Shown in pieces: positions 43,328 to 51,535 of a stretch of 64,000 bases of DNA. The stretch's first letter is position 1; each line of letters starts with the position of its first letter. Where the stretch lies: positions 26,396-90,395 of the forward strand of contig CAZYOQ010000004.1 of NCBI GenBank assembly GCA_964649145.1. Reading direction: 5' to 3'. The position numbers were made by a program, and so were the translations under genes. Source of the DNA: MGBC163016 sp964649145. Lineage in GTDB: Bacteria; Actinomycetota; Coriobacteriia; Coriobacteriales; Eggerthellaceae. The notes beneath the pieces are model-generated. The model was not told the origin of the DNA and made no database searches. It saw only the letters and a program-made list of their open reading frames with translations.

Positions 43328-44008
43328 ATGGCAAAAAAATCAAAAACCCAAAGAGCCAAGGCTTCTGCAGCGCGTCAAGCTAAAAAGGCCGAAAAAGCAA
43401 GGCTTGAAGAGCTAGGCGACCAGCAAGATGAAAATCTGACTACAAAGGATTCCACTGAGAAAAAAGAGGAATCAAAGGGCAAGCTGCTTAAAAAATCCAA
43501 AGAAAATGAAAATGCTGGGAAGAAATCGGCAAAAGCTTCCAAAGAGGAAAGCAAAGCTCCTAAGAAGAAGCGCTTCCAATTCTTCCGCGACGTTAAAACC
43601 GAACTTAAAAGGGTCACATGGCCTACTAGAATTGACGTGCTCAGATGGAGTGGCGTCGTTGTTGGTGCATTGATTTTCTTTGGCGTTTTTGTAGCGATTC
43701 TTGATAATTTGATTGTAACGCCATTGCTTGTATTAATTTCGGGCGCTGATCCTTCAACTATTGACTGGTACAACATGCTTACAGGGGCAGAGGGCTCTTA
43801 TGTTGATTCTTCTAGCGCAAGCGATGTTTCATTAGATACAAGCGGTGTTGACACATCTGGGGTTGACACTTCAGGTGTTGATACGTCCGGTGCTGATACA
43901 TCCGGCGCTGACACCGTTGATCTTGACACTTCAGGCACTGAAGGCAGCGACGCATCACTTGATAGTGGCGATGTTGATGCTGGAACAAGTGAAAGTACCG
44001 AGGAGTAA
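43328..44008 (+). CDS. secE: Preprotein translocase subunit SecE with long repetitive C-terminal tail
   Basis: SecE clamps SecY in the membrane protein-export channel. The conserved core FFRDVKTELKRVTWPTR (85-101) and single membrane helix (about 107-127) are clear. Two things are unusual. A ~80-residue Lys/Glu-rich N-terminal extension precedes the core, as is common in actinobacteria. After the membrane helix comes a ~90-residue tail with DTSG(V/A) pentapeptides (170-203) and an acidic Ser/Asp end. In a one-helix SecE this tail would lie outside the cell. Most SecE end within 10-20 residues of the helix. nusG begins 2 bp later. Confidence 0.92.
   Translation: MAKKSKTQRAKASAARQAKKAEKARLEELGDQQDENLTTKDSTEKKEESKGKLLKKSKENENAGKKSAKASKEESKAPKKKRFQFFRDVKTELKRVTWPTRIDVLRWSGVVVGALIFFGVFVAILDNLIVTPLLVLISGADPSTIDWYNMLTGAEGSYVDSSSASDVSLDTSGVDTSGVDTSGVDTSGADTSGADTVDLDTSGTEGSDASLDSGDVDAGTSESTEE
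43835..43936 (+). repeat. 15-bp coding repeats in the secE tail
   Basis: About six DTSG(V/A/T)-type units. The synonymous codons differ from unit to unit (ACA/ACG/ACT for Thr, TCT/TCA/TCC/AGC for Ser), so the peptide is repeated while the DNA has diverged. Confidence 0.85.
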
Positions 44009-44010
44009 GC

Positions 44011-44541
44011 ATGTCAAAGAAGTGGTATGTGCTTCACACCTATTCTGGTTACGAGAACAAGGTGAAAGCGAATCTTGAGACCAGAATCGAGACCATGGGT
44101 CTTGAGAACAACGTTTTCAAGATTGAGATTCCGTCTGAATCTGTTATTGAAATCAAAGATGGCGGTAAACGCGTTGAATCTGAAAAGAAAGTTCTTCCGG
44201 GTTATGTTCTTGTTCGAATGGAAATGGACGACAGAAGTTGGGCGGCTGTGCGAAACACCCCTGGCGTTACAGGTTTCGTTGGCAGTTTAGGCAACCCGCA
44301 GGCTCTCACGCGCGAAGAATATAACAAGATTATGAAACGCTCAAGCGTGGAAGCTCCGAAGAAGACTTCTACAAACCTTGAAATAGGGCAGATGGTGCAT
44401 GTAATTTCAGGGCCTTTGAAGGACTTCGATGGTGAGATTTCTGAGATTATGGCCGATGCCGGCAAGGTAAGGGTAATGATTTCTATATTCGGTCGCGAGA
44501 CCCCAGTGGAACTTCTATTTGAACAGGTGGAAAAGATTTAG
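44011..44541 (+). CDS. nusG: Transcription termination/antitermination factor NusG
   Basis: 176 residues. The NGN domain opens KKWYVLHTYSGYENKVKANLE and includes LPGYVLVRMEMDD and NTPGVTGFVG; the KOW domain (about 120-176) begins IGQMVHVISGPLKDFDGEISE. NusG binds RNA polymerase and couples transcription to translation or Rho. The secE-nusG-rplK-rplA order is universal. Confidence 0.97.
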   Translation: MSKKWYVLHTYSGYENKVKANLETRIETMGLENNVFKIEIPSESVIEIKDGGKRVESEKKVLPGYVLVRMEMDDRSWAAVRNTPGVTGFVGSLGNPQALTREEYNKIMKRSSVEAPKKTSTNLEIGQMVHVISGPLKDFDGEISEIMADAGKVRVMISIFGRETPVELLFEQVEKI

Positions 44542-44570
44542 CAAATACGATGATGATTTAGGTTTCGTGC

Positions 44571-44599
44571 CCGAGTGGACCGGGGCTTCTCACGTATAC
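44571..44599 (+). other. Structured leader of rplK-rplA
   Basis: CGTG-CCCG pairs with CGGG and CACG across a loop with a 6-nt bulge, about 55 bp before rplK. A short GTGG lies in the loop and GATGAA follows downstream. L1 represses its own operon by binding its leader in several bacteria, so this is a possible site, but the match is weak. Confidence 0.3.
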
Positions 44600-44652
44600 C
44601 TATTCATATAAGATGAATTTTTGACTTTGTATTAATTAGTGAGGTTTAAAAA

Positions 44653-45180
44653 ATGGCTGACAAAAAAGTTTCGGGCTTTATTAAGCTCCAAATCCCTGCT
44701 GGAGGTGCCAATCCAGCTCCTCCGGTAGGACCTGCTCTTGGCGCTCAAGGCGTTAACATCATGCAGTTCTGCCAAGCGTTTAACGCTCAGACGCAGGATC
44801 AAGCCGGAACCATCATCCCTGTCGAGATAACCGTATACGAAGATAAAACCTTCTCTTTCATATGCAAGACTCCTCCTGCAGCGGTTCTTATTAAAGAGAA
44901 GTTGGGTATCGAAAGTGGTGCTGGCATTCCACAGCTTCAAAGCGTTGGTACGCTAACCGATGCTCAGCTTACCGAGATCGCTGAGATTAAGATGCCCGAC
45001 CTTAACGCCAACGATATTGACGCTGCTAAAGAGATTATCGCTGGTACTGCTAGGTCAATGGGCGTTCGTATAGAGGGTAGAAGCCTTAAGAAGAAGTATG
45101 AGGTTACAAGGAAGCTTGCAGCGCTTCTTAAGGGCGAGACCCTTGAGGAGGAAGGCGAAGCCTCATCAGAGATGGCTTAA
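44653..45180 (+). CDS. rplK: 50S ribosomal protein L11
   Basis: L11 forms the GTPase-associated centre. The N-terminal domain has the PPVGPALGAQGVNIMQFCQAFN motif split by APPVGPALG; the C-terminal rRNA-binding domain follows. 175 residues against the usual ~141: about 35 extra residues form a charged C-terminal helix (KLAALLKGETLEEEGEA). An AGTGAGG site precedes the ATG. Confidence 0.95.
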   Translation: MADKKVSGFIKLQIPAGGANPAPPVGPALGAQGVNIMQFCQAFNAQTQDQAGTIIPVEITVYEDKTFSFICKTPPAAVLIKEKLGIESGAGIPQLQSVGTLTDAQLTEIAEIKMPDLNANDIDAAKEIIAGTARSMGVRIEGRSLKKKYEVTRKLAALLKGETLEEEGEASSEMA

Positions 45181-45250
45181 TTGCACTTATTAGATTTTGT
45201 AAATCAGTGGAAGAGCGCGTGCTCGCCAATACCACGAAAGGATTTTTGAA

Positions 45251-45964
45251 ATGGCTAAACACGGAAAAAAGTACAAAGCTGCAGAAGAGCTTATTCCCGA
45301 AGAGGAGCTCGCTCCAATTGCGGCCTTTGATGTCTTAAAGAAGATGGAAACCGCGAATTTTGATGAGACTATCACCGGCGATTTTCGTCTTGGAATTGAT
45401 ACCCGCCAGGCAGACCAACAATTAAGGGGAACTGTCAGCCTCCCCAACGGGTCTGGCCAGCAGGTTAGAGTTGCTGTTTTTGCTGAAGGCGAAGCTGCTA
45501 AGGCGGCAAAAGAGGCTGGTGCAGATATCGTCGGCACAGAAGAGCTTACTGAACAAATCAATCGTGGCGAGTTCAACTTCGATGCTGCAGTTGCAACACC
45601 AGACCAGATGGGCAAAGTAGGACGCCTGGGCAAAGCGCTAGGTCCTCGCGGTCTTATGCCTAACCCAAAGCTTGGCACTGTCACCAACGATGTTGCTAAG
45701 GCCATAGCAGAACTTAAAGGTGGGCGTGTGGAGTATCGTGCCGATCGCTATGGCATCTGCCATGTAATTCTTGGTAAGAAAAGCTTCACCTCAGAGGCAC
45801 TTGCTGAAAATTATGGTGCCGTATATGATGAGATTCTTCGCATGAAGCCGGCTGCTGCAAAGGGTAAGTATGTTAAATCGGTTACCGTTTCTTCCACTAT
45901 GAGCCCAGGGGTTGCAGTCGATCCTTCTGTTCAGCGAGCATATACTGAAGCTCCAGCGGAATAG
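45251..45964 (+). CDS. rplA: 50S ribosomal protein L1
   Basis: 237 residues, normal. Family motifs DFRLGIDTRQADQQLRGTVSLPNG and LGPRGLMPNPKLGTV are present. L1 binds the 23S rRNA stalk and in many bacteria represses this operon. A strong terminator at 46021 ends the transcript, so rplJ and rplL are not part of it here. Confidence 0.97.
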   Translation: MAKHGKKYKAAEELIPEEELAPIAAFDVLKKMETANFDETITGDFRLGIDTRQADQQLRGTVSLPNGSGQQVRVAVFAEGEAAKAAKEAGADIVGTEELTEQINRGEFNFDAAVATPDQMGKVGRLGKALGPRGLMPNPKLGTVTNDVAKAIAELKGGRVEYRADRYGICHVILGKKSFTSEALAENYGAVYDEILRMKPAAAKGKYVKSVTVSSTMSPGVAVDPSVQRAYTEAPAE

Positions 45965-46020
45965 TTTTTACATATTGCCTTCAAAGCATTTTATTGAGGG
46001 ACTGAAAGTTTAGATTTCGG

Positions 46021-46047
46021 CGGGAAGCATTTGCTTCCCGTTTTTTT
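46021..46047 (+). terminator. Rho-independent terminator of the secE-rplA block
   Basis: CGGGAAGC (46021-46028) pairs with GCTTCCCG (46033-46040) across a 4-nt loop, followed by seven T. Confidence 0.93.
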
Positions 46048-46378
46048 ATTTGGGCGAGGCTGATGGCTGGTTCGCGCTATCTTGAAGCTTTCCGCTTTCT
46101 AGCTTTACTTCGTAAGTCATTATCGTTTGATACATGCAGGGGGACAAAACTCTTCTATATGCTTAAAGCAAGTCAAAGTTAAGCTTTGCAAAAACCTTTA
46201 ATACACTGGCATCTTTTCAATATCATTGAAAATATACGAGGTGACATTTGCATCTTGAATATGCATAATCGAAGCTGCTAAACGCTCTGCTGGGTCGTGA
46301 TATTGTTCCGTTTCCCCACTAGACAAAGAAGTACCAGCAGAGGCTTTGCACGCAAAACTACAACCAAGAGGAGGTTTT
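46048..46378. other. Intergenic region with an operator-like palindrome
   Basis: About 330 bp between the ribosomal block and the accessory region. The notable element is TTTTCAA-N5-TTGAAAA (46214-46220 and 46226-46232), a perfect 19-bp dyad suited to a dimeric repressor or activator. It lies about 150 bp before the next start codon. No ORF or RNA gene is convincing. Confidence 0.55.
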
Positions 46379-47422
46379 ATGAACCTGCGCAAAGGTGCAG
46401 CTGGTGCAGCCGTTTCAGTGGCTTTGCTTTGTGGTCTTTCGGTAAATGTTGCTGTTGCCGATGAGAACTACAAACCAACTACCTTGGGTAACACCGATTA
46501 CACAAACTATGTTGACCTTCGTAATGATATTTACGTCGATGGTATGACCTATGTGGGCTCGATATCTGCCCAAAACTCCGATACGATTGATGAAACCTCA
46601 GCGCTTAGCAACCAATTCGGCGAGCAAAGTGAATCTTCGTACGCCTTGCGCGTCACAAATAAACTTGAGCAAGCTATTAGTGCCTTGGCCATTAAAGGCA
46701 GCGACGAAACATCCTTTACAGATTTGGGCTTGAATAACAATATTGAGTCTGGTGAAGAAGCTTGCTGGTGGTATACCCAGCAGTATCGCGAAACAAGTAT
46801 AACGAACCGCTCAAAAATGGAATACACAACGCCTGTGACTTACACAATCCAGGCCAAGCTTGCTGATGGTTCGACAATCGACTTTCATGAAGTGAATATG
46901 ACTGGAGTACTTACGCTAACTCTTCGTTATTCTGATGAATATAAGGTCAACTACGTTGAGCGCACCACAGTTACCAATCACACTCCCGATCCAACGCTAT
47001 TATATGAATACAATTTATCGCGCGGATATGCTGATGATTCTGATACAAAATATTCACCTGAAGAAATGGCCTACCATGTGTATTCAGCCGTACGCATGGA
47101 CGATCGTATGATTACAGAAAGCCGCGGCGGTGGCTGGGACGCTAGTGTTCCAAATTGGAGCGATGTGTCCTATGCTCCTGATTTTGGCGTTTACGTGCCT
47201 TTGTATGGCGAGCCGAATGAAGATTACACAAATGGCACATATAGCCATTTGTTATGGAACGCTAAAAACATTACATGGCGCGTAACGAACGGCGACGCAG
47301 GTGTGTGGCATGAGGCAGGCGACGTTGAAGGTGCAGGCGAATACGGTACCGACACCAACAATGAAGTTGATTATCATCCAGGTATGGAAGAGGGTGATTG
47401 GACCTATACTTCAGGAGAATAA
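46379..47422 (+). CDS. Secreted protein of unknown function
   Basis: 347 residues. A classical signal peptide (MNLRKGAAGAAVSVALLCGLSVNVAVA, cleaved near residue 27) begins the protein, so it acts outside the cell. The rest is beta-rich with many Tyr, Trp, Thr and Asn, resembling an extracellular binding domain, but I recognise no family. There is no lipobox, no LPXTG anchor and no membrane segment near the C-terminus. ATG 46379 is chosen for the AAGAGGAGG just upstream. It lies directly before the membrane LuxR regulator with a large hairpin between, so it may be the first gene of that unit. Confidence 0.6.
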   Translation: MNLRKGAAGAAVSVALLCGLSVNVAVADENYKPTTLGNTDYTNYVDLRNDIYVDGMTYVGSISAQNSDTIDETSALSNQFGEQSESSYALRVTNKLEQAISALAIKGSDETSFTDLGLNNNIESGEEACWWYTQQYRETSITNRSKMEYTTPVTYTIQAKLADGSTIDFHEVNMTGVLTLTLRYSDEYKVNYVERTTVTNHTPDPTLLYEYNLSRGYADDSDTKYSPEEMAYHVYSAVRMDDRMITESRGGGWDASVPNWSDVSYAPDFGVYVPLYGEPNEDYTNGTYSHLLWNAKNITWRVTNGDAGVWHEAGDVEGAGEYGTDTNNEVDYHPGMEEGDWTYTSGE

Positions 47423-47469
47423 GCTTCATATAGATGGGGTTTTAGTACGCGTTTAGAGCCTTCGATTCA

Positions 47470-47507
47470 CACCAAAACAATCAGCTTCAATGTTGATTGT
47501 TTTGGTG
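47470..47507. other. Perfect 14-bp inverted repeat upstream of the LuxR gene
   Basis: CACCAAAACAATCA (47470-47483) and TGATTGTTTTGGTG (47494-47507) are exact complements around a 10-nt loop. No T-run follows in either direction, so it is more likely an operator or an RNA hairpin (stability or attenuation) than a simple terminator. It lies 90 bp before the luxR ATG. Confidence 0.75.
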
Positions 47508-47596
47508 CCATGGTGTTCTTCAAGGAAGATTAGGTGTCTTGCAACAGTTGGACATTGCCGAATTTCTGTGTTTGAAGACATGCGAGGGGGCTGACC

Positions 47597-49189
47597 ATGA
47601 CGAAGATGGGACGGATCGTCATGATGAGTAGTTTTACGAGTTTGTTTAGAAAAAGGATGCAAAAAGAGGGGGAGTCGGGGGGTTCCACTGACCAAGTAAA
47701 TCATCCTTCGCTGAGTAAAGAGGATCGTATTGCTGAATCTTTGCGCCATGAAATACATCCTCGAAATATAAAGCGCAGTTACGTGGTTGCCAACGCTTTA
47801 ACAGCTACGATTATTCAAATTTGGCTGCTGACAACTATGTTTTTGCCTTACGAATATGCGGCGCAATACGAATCAATTTTATATATTGCCTCTTATCAAG
47901 AAGCAAGTTTATGTGCTTTTATTCTTGCTATAGTCGCTCGGTTTGTCTTACGCCAGCTAAGCCATCAAAAGTGGCGCTGCATATGTAAGGTCATGTTAGT
48001 GGTAGCGCCTTTGGTGGGCTGCTTTACTTTAGCTGCAATTAATATGGATGTACCGATGTCTCTTGCCTTTGCGCTGCGCTACATTGCTGGTATTTCCTTT
48101 GGCGTCTCTCTTGGTTTGGCCTTTACCTCATGGGTGCGCTTGTTTGTAAATTTCAAAGAAAACATTGCTGTGTGTATTGGCGCCTCGCTTATTCTTTCAT
48201 CAGCATGTGTCATTCTACTTTCCCTTTTGCCAGCAGCTCTTTCAACTGCATTTATGCTGGTAGTACCGCTGTTATTGCTTCTTGCACTTAATCATTTTGA
48301 TACGGTTGCTAACTACATTGACGAAAAATACGACACTGAAGCTGAAGAAATTGACGGCCATATGATACCTCCACGCCGCTTGTGGCTCAGCCTTATCATT
48401 GTGGGCTTTGTTTTTGGTCTTTCATATGGCTATGTAACCATAAGTGTAGAGGCTGTTCATGAGGCTTTGTGGGTATGTATGGCGGCCGGTATCATTTTGG
48501 GTCTTTTGCTTATGGGGCAATTCCTCCGTACCAAGAAAAATCCAGGTTTTACCATTTCGCTTTCGCTTATTCTTTCGCTTGCATGTATCGGGCAGGGGCT
48601 TATTTCTATTTTTAAAGACCGCGGGCTTGCTTTTTTCTTTGGCATTTTATTTGCAGGACAGCTGCTATTCGCCAGTATTTTGCTACTTCAGCTACCTGTT
48701 ATTTACACTAAGAAACAATCGTTACATGTGTTTTACCAGCTGTGGGCTGTCTATTATGTAGCTCAATTCATAGGGCTGTTACTACGTCGTATTTTATTAG
48801 CTGGTTATCATGAACTTAGCTTTGAAGTAGTGTCAGCAGCCGCACTTGTGATGATAATCCTTATTATGGCCTTTGCTCTGCGCGATAACAGTATTGCGAC
48901 CGCTTGGGAATATCTTCCAATTCCGCAAGTAGCCCGTAAATTGTATACCGCTTCATGTGATGCTATTCAAAAACGCTATGCGCTCACTCCGCGTGAAAGC
49001 GAAATTATGAAGTTAGTAGCGCGAGGGCGAAACGGTACCTTTGTGCAAGAAAAGCTTTTTATTTCGAAGAGTACGTACCAAACCCATATGCGCAATTTAT
49101 ATAAGAAGCTTGATATTCATTCCGATCAAGAGCTTATAGATCTAGTCGAAGAAGAAATTAACACCCAACGAAGCCATGAAGAGGCTTAA
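47597..49189 (+). CDS. Membrane-embedded LuxR-family transcriptional regulator
   Basis: 530 residues. A basic N-terminus precedes about 10-12 hydrophobic helices (about 65-440). The C-terminal LuxR-type helix-turn-helix is at about 465-525 (LTPRESEIMKLVARG, then STYQTHMRNLYKKLDIHS). This fusion of a transporter-like sensor and a DNA-binding domain is a hallmark of Eggerthellaceae, where such genes sit beside respiratory reductases and answer to their substrates. The position just before the molybdoenzyme operon supports it as that operon's regulator (inference). GAGGGGG precedes the ATG. Confidence 0.9.
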   Translation: MTKMGRIVMMSSFTSLFRKRMQKEGESGGSTDQVNHPSLSKEDRIAESLRHEIHPRNIKRSYVVANALTATIIQIWLLTTMFLPYEYAAQYESILYIASYQEASLCAFILAIVARFVLRQLSHQKWRCICKVMLVVAPLVGCFTLAAINMDVPMSLAFALRYIAGISFGVSLGLAFTSWVRLFVNFKENIAVCIGASLILSSACVILLSLLPAALSTAFMLVVPLLLLLALNHFDTVANYIDEKYDTEAEEIDGHMIPPRRLWLSLIIVGFVFGLSYGYVTISVEAVHEALWVCMAAGIILGLLLMGQFLRTKKNPGFTISLSLILSLACIGQGLISIFKDRGLAFFFGILFAGQLLFASILLLQLPVIYTKKQSLHVFYQLWAVYYVAQFIGLLLRRILLAGYHELSFEVVSAAALVMIILIMAFALRDNSIATAWEYLPIPQVARKLYTASCDAIQKRYALTPRESEIMKLVARGRNGTFVQEKLFISKSTYQTHMRNLYKKLDIHSDQELIDLVEEEINTQRSHEEA

Positions 49190-49230
49190 TACAGGTGTTT
49201 TATGGTGTGAAATAAGGTGATGAATTTAGC

Positions 49231-51177
49231 ATGGATACTATGCTTGAAGCGAGCTTGTGGGCTAAAAGCCTAGCGATTGATACCCCTTTTATTAAAGTAG
49301 TAGGTGCAGGTGGTAGTGGTAAAACCTTAGGGCTTGTGCAGCGTATGTACTATCTGGCAAGTCAAGGTGTGCCGGCCTCTGAGATAGTTTTGCTATGCTC
49401 AACACGTGCTGGCGTCGATCGTGCGCAACAGCTTTTGCGTGAAGCTTTTGGCGAGGAAGAAATTAGCGATTCAATTCTTTCCCAGGTAACAACGCCACAG
49501 CACTTTGCTATCGATTTTCTTGCGCAGCCTGAAATACGCGCAATCACAGGTAGAGCTCCTCGTTTGCTGGCCGATTTTGAAGAGCGCTTACTTATGGAAG
49601 ATATGAAGGTGTGTGGGCTGAAGCCTAAGCGTTTGCGCGAAATGCTGAAGTTCTTTTACAAGGAGCTATCAGAACTTGGCGATGAAAATGAAGACTTTAT
49701 TTGCGACTCAGAAGAATCTGAAGTGTACTCGGCGCTTAAGGAAAATCTTCGTTTTTTGCAAGCTATGCTTCCGCAAGAATTGTCGAATGTAGCTTATAAA
49801 GCGGTGCGTGATCACGCTGAGGTGGCCGAGCGTTTCAAAAAGGCCTTTGTTCTAGTTGATGATTTTCAGAATTTAAATATGGCCTCGCAAAAATTTCTAG
49901 AAGAAATGGCTACGAGAAGTCTTGTTGTTGCGGGTTGCTTAAACGAAGAAGTGCCCACCCTTGAGCCCTATCCCTATCCACAGGGTTTTGCTGCCTTTGA
50001 ACAAACGCATGAAGCTGAAGTTGTACGGCTCACAAATAGCATTCGATGTCCGCAGCAAGTAGTTTCGATGGCAAATTCCTTAGTGATTGAAGGTGGGCTC
50101 GATGCAAGCGAAATAGCTTCAATGGGCACAGAGGCTGCTTGTGATGTTCAGTTAGTTAAATGGACTTACCCTAACGATGAATTTCTTGGTATAGCGCGCT
50201 ACATCAAGCATCGAATGAGCAGTCAAACGCAACGTGTACATGCCAGCGATATTTTTGTAGCGGTGCCTAATGCTGTGTGGGGTAAAGCCCTTGCAAAAGT
50301 GCTGCGAGCTAACGATATTAATGCTGATGTGGTAACAAGTCATCATGCGCTGAAGGGCGACCCGAGAAATCTTGAAAAATGCCTGGACTTGCAAGCATAT
50401 ACACGCCTTAACTTAGCCGCTAACCCTTACGATGTGGTGGCGTGGCGCAGCTGGTGTGGGCTTGGCGATTATCTTACTAATTCTAATCACTGGTTTCAGC
50501 TAGAAAAGTACGCTCAAACGGCAAACATTGGCGTTTTAGAAGCGTTAGAGCGAGCAGCAAGTTTGGCTGAAGAGGAGCTTTTCCCCGGAGCGGCTCAATT
50601 ACTTGAGCGTTACCGAGCCGGCTTATCCTTTATAGCACGCAGCCATGACAAGTTGGGCTTTGCTCTTTTGAATGATTGCGTTCCTGTGCGTGGCGAAGAG
50701 CCGCCGCAAGGTTTCATGAACTTGGTTGATCCTGTGGCTGGGGGAGAAACAGCAGCGGAATTATTTGAACGCGCTCAAAGTCGTCTCGAAGCGCGCTTTG
50801 TAGAAACAGATGCCGTGCGTATTGGTCTTATGGAAATGAGCTGTGGACTTTCCTTTGATACCGTAATATTTATGGGAGCTGTGGAAGGTTTCTACCCCGC
50901 ACGTCGTACTATTGGCGTTGAGCTTGATGATGAACGAATCGAAGAAATTCGCCGCGCTGAGCGCCGTAATTGGTATGCAGCTATGAGCAAAACGCATCAT
51001 GCTTTTATTGTGTCTACCGTTCAAAAAGATGAATCAAATACGGCAGCAACTCTTGGAATGTATGCGCATCGTATTCGAATGGAAGATGGCACCAGTATGG
51101 CTATTTTAGCTCCAACACCTTATATTGATGAAATGGGAGATGAAACTCCGGGCTTTGTGCAAGCCTTGCTTGACTGA
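49231..51177 (+). CDS. UvrD-like ATPase with degenerate helicase motifs
   Basis: 648 residues with the layout of a superfamily 1 UvrD/PcrA helicase but worn motifs. Walker A GAGGSGKT (25-32) is intact. Motif II reads VDDFQN (210-214), Asp in place of the catalytic Glu of DEFQ. Motif III reads VAGCLNE where VGDxxQ is expected. Motif IV keeps LTNSIRCPQQV. Motif V reads EMSCGLSFDTVIFMGAVEGFYP with the HxxKGLE part lost. Motif VI keeps ERRNWYAAMSKT. It probably binds ATP, but processive unwinding is doubtful. It lies between the LuxR regulator and the molybdoenzyme operon on the same strand and ends in its own terminator. Confidence 0.75.
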   Translation: MDTMLEASLWAKSLAIDTPFIKVVGAGGSGKTLGLVQRMYYLASQGVPASEIVLLCSTRAGVDRAQQLLREAFGEEEISDSILSQVTTPQHFAIDFLAQPEIRAITGRAPRLLADFEERLLMEDMKVCGLKPKRLREMLKFFYKELSELGDENEDFICDSEESEVYSALKENLRFLQAMLPQELSNVAYKAVRDHAEVAERFKKAFVLVDDFQNLNMASQKFLEEMATRSLVVAGCLNEEVPTLEPYPYPQGFAAFEQTHEAEVVRLTNSIRCPQQVVSMANSLVIEGGLDASEIASMGTEAACDVQLVKWTYPNDEFLGIARYIKHRMSSQTQRVHASDIFVAVPNAVWGKALAKVLRANDINADVVTSHHALKGDPRNLEKCLDLQAYTRLNLAANPYDVVAWRSWCGLGDYLTNSNHWFQLEKYAQTANIGVLEALERAASLAEEELFPGAAQLLERYRAGLSFIARSHDKLGFALLNDCVPVRGEEPPQGFMNLVDPVAGGETAAELFERAQSRLEARFVETDAVRIGLMEMSCGLSFDTVIFMGAVEGFYPARRTIGVELDDERIEEIRRAERRNWYAAMSKTHHAFIVSTVQKDESNTAATLGMYAHRIRMEDGTSMAILAPTPYIDEMGDETPGFVQALLD

Positions 51178-51252
51178 GCTTATAACCTCACCTAAAAGCT
51201 CCTTATAAGCTAGAAAGACCCCGGTCAAGGTCGCCTCACATAAAAGTAATGA

Positions 51253-51285
51253 GGGGGTGAAACTGCTAAAGTTTCGCTCCCTTTT
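51253..51285 (+). terminator. Terminator after the UvrD-like gene
   Basis: GGGGGTGAAAC (51253-51263) pairs with GTTTCGCTCCC (51271-51281) with two wobble pairs, then TTTT. It separates this gene from the molybdoenzyme operon. Confidence 0.75.
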
Positions 51286-51535
51286 GCATATTTCACGGTT
51301 TTTATGCGATTGGTTTGTGGCTTTAATGCGCGTACCTTTCTAATGGGGAAATGGAAGGTGTGTTTCGAGACTGAACGCGTAAATCTGCTTGCGGGATGCG
51401 CTCACAGCAAGCAAGTGAAGGCTATCAAAAGCTATCTCTGGGTAAGGAAAGAGATATCGCTAGGGGCTCTTCGCGAAACGCTTTTCTGTGTTTAGTTCAG
51501 TAAGAATGCGCGCGTTTCGAGAAAGAGAGGACTGA
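51286..51535. other. Leader region of the molybdoenzyme operon
   Basis: 250 bp without a convincing gene. It contains a hairpin, TATCTCT (51433-51439) with AGAGATA (51450-51456), and a TTTCGAGA motif that occurs twice (about 51363 and 51515). The promoter and any operator for the downstream operon should be here, but I cannot point to a -35/-10 pair with confidence. Confidence 0.45.

Noticed and set aside
44571..44584. tRNA-like piece (GTGCCCGAGTGG) before rplK
   Set aside because: It matches only the D-arm part of the tRNA-Tyr at 41145; no acceptor, anticodon or T arm follows.
51304..51495. 63-codon plus-strand ORF upstream of the molybdoenzyme
   Set aside because: No ribosome site, no recognisable family, and it lies in a leader region with hairpin structure.
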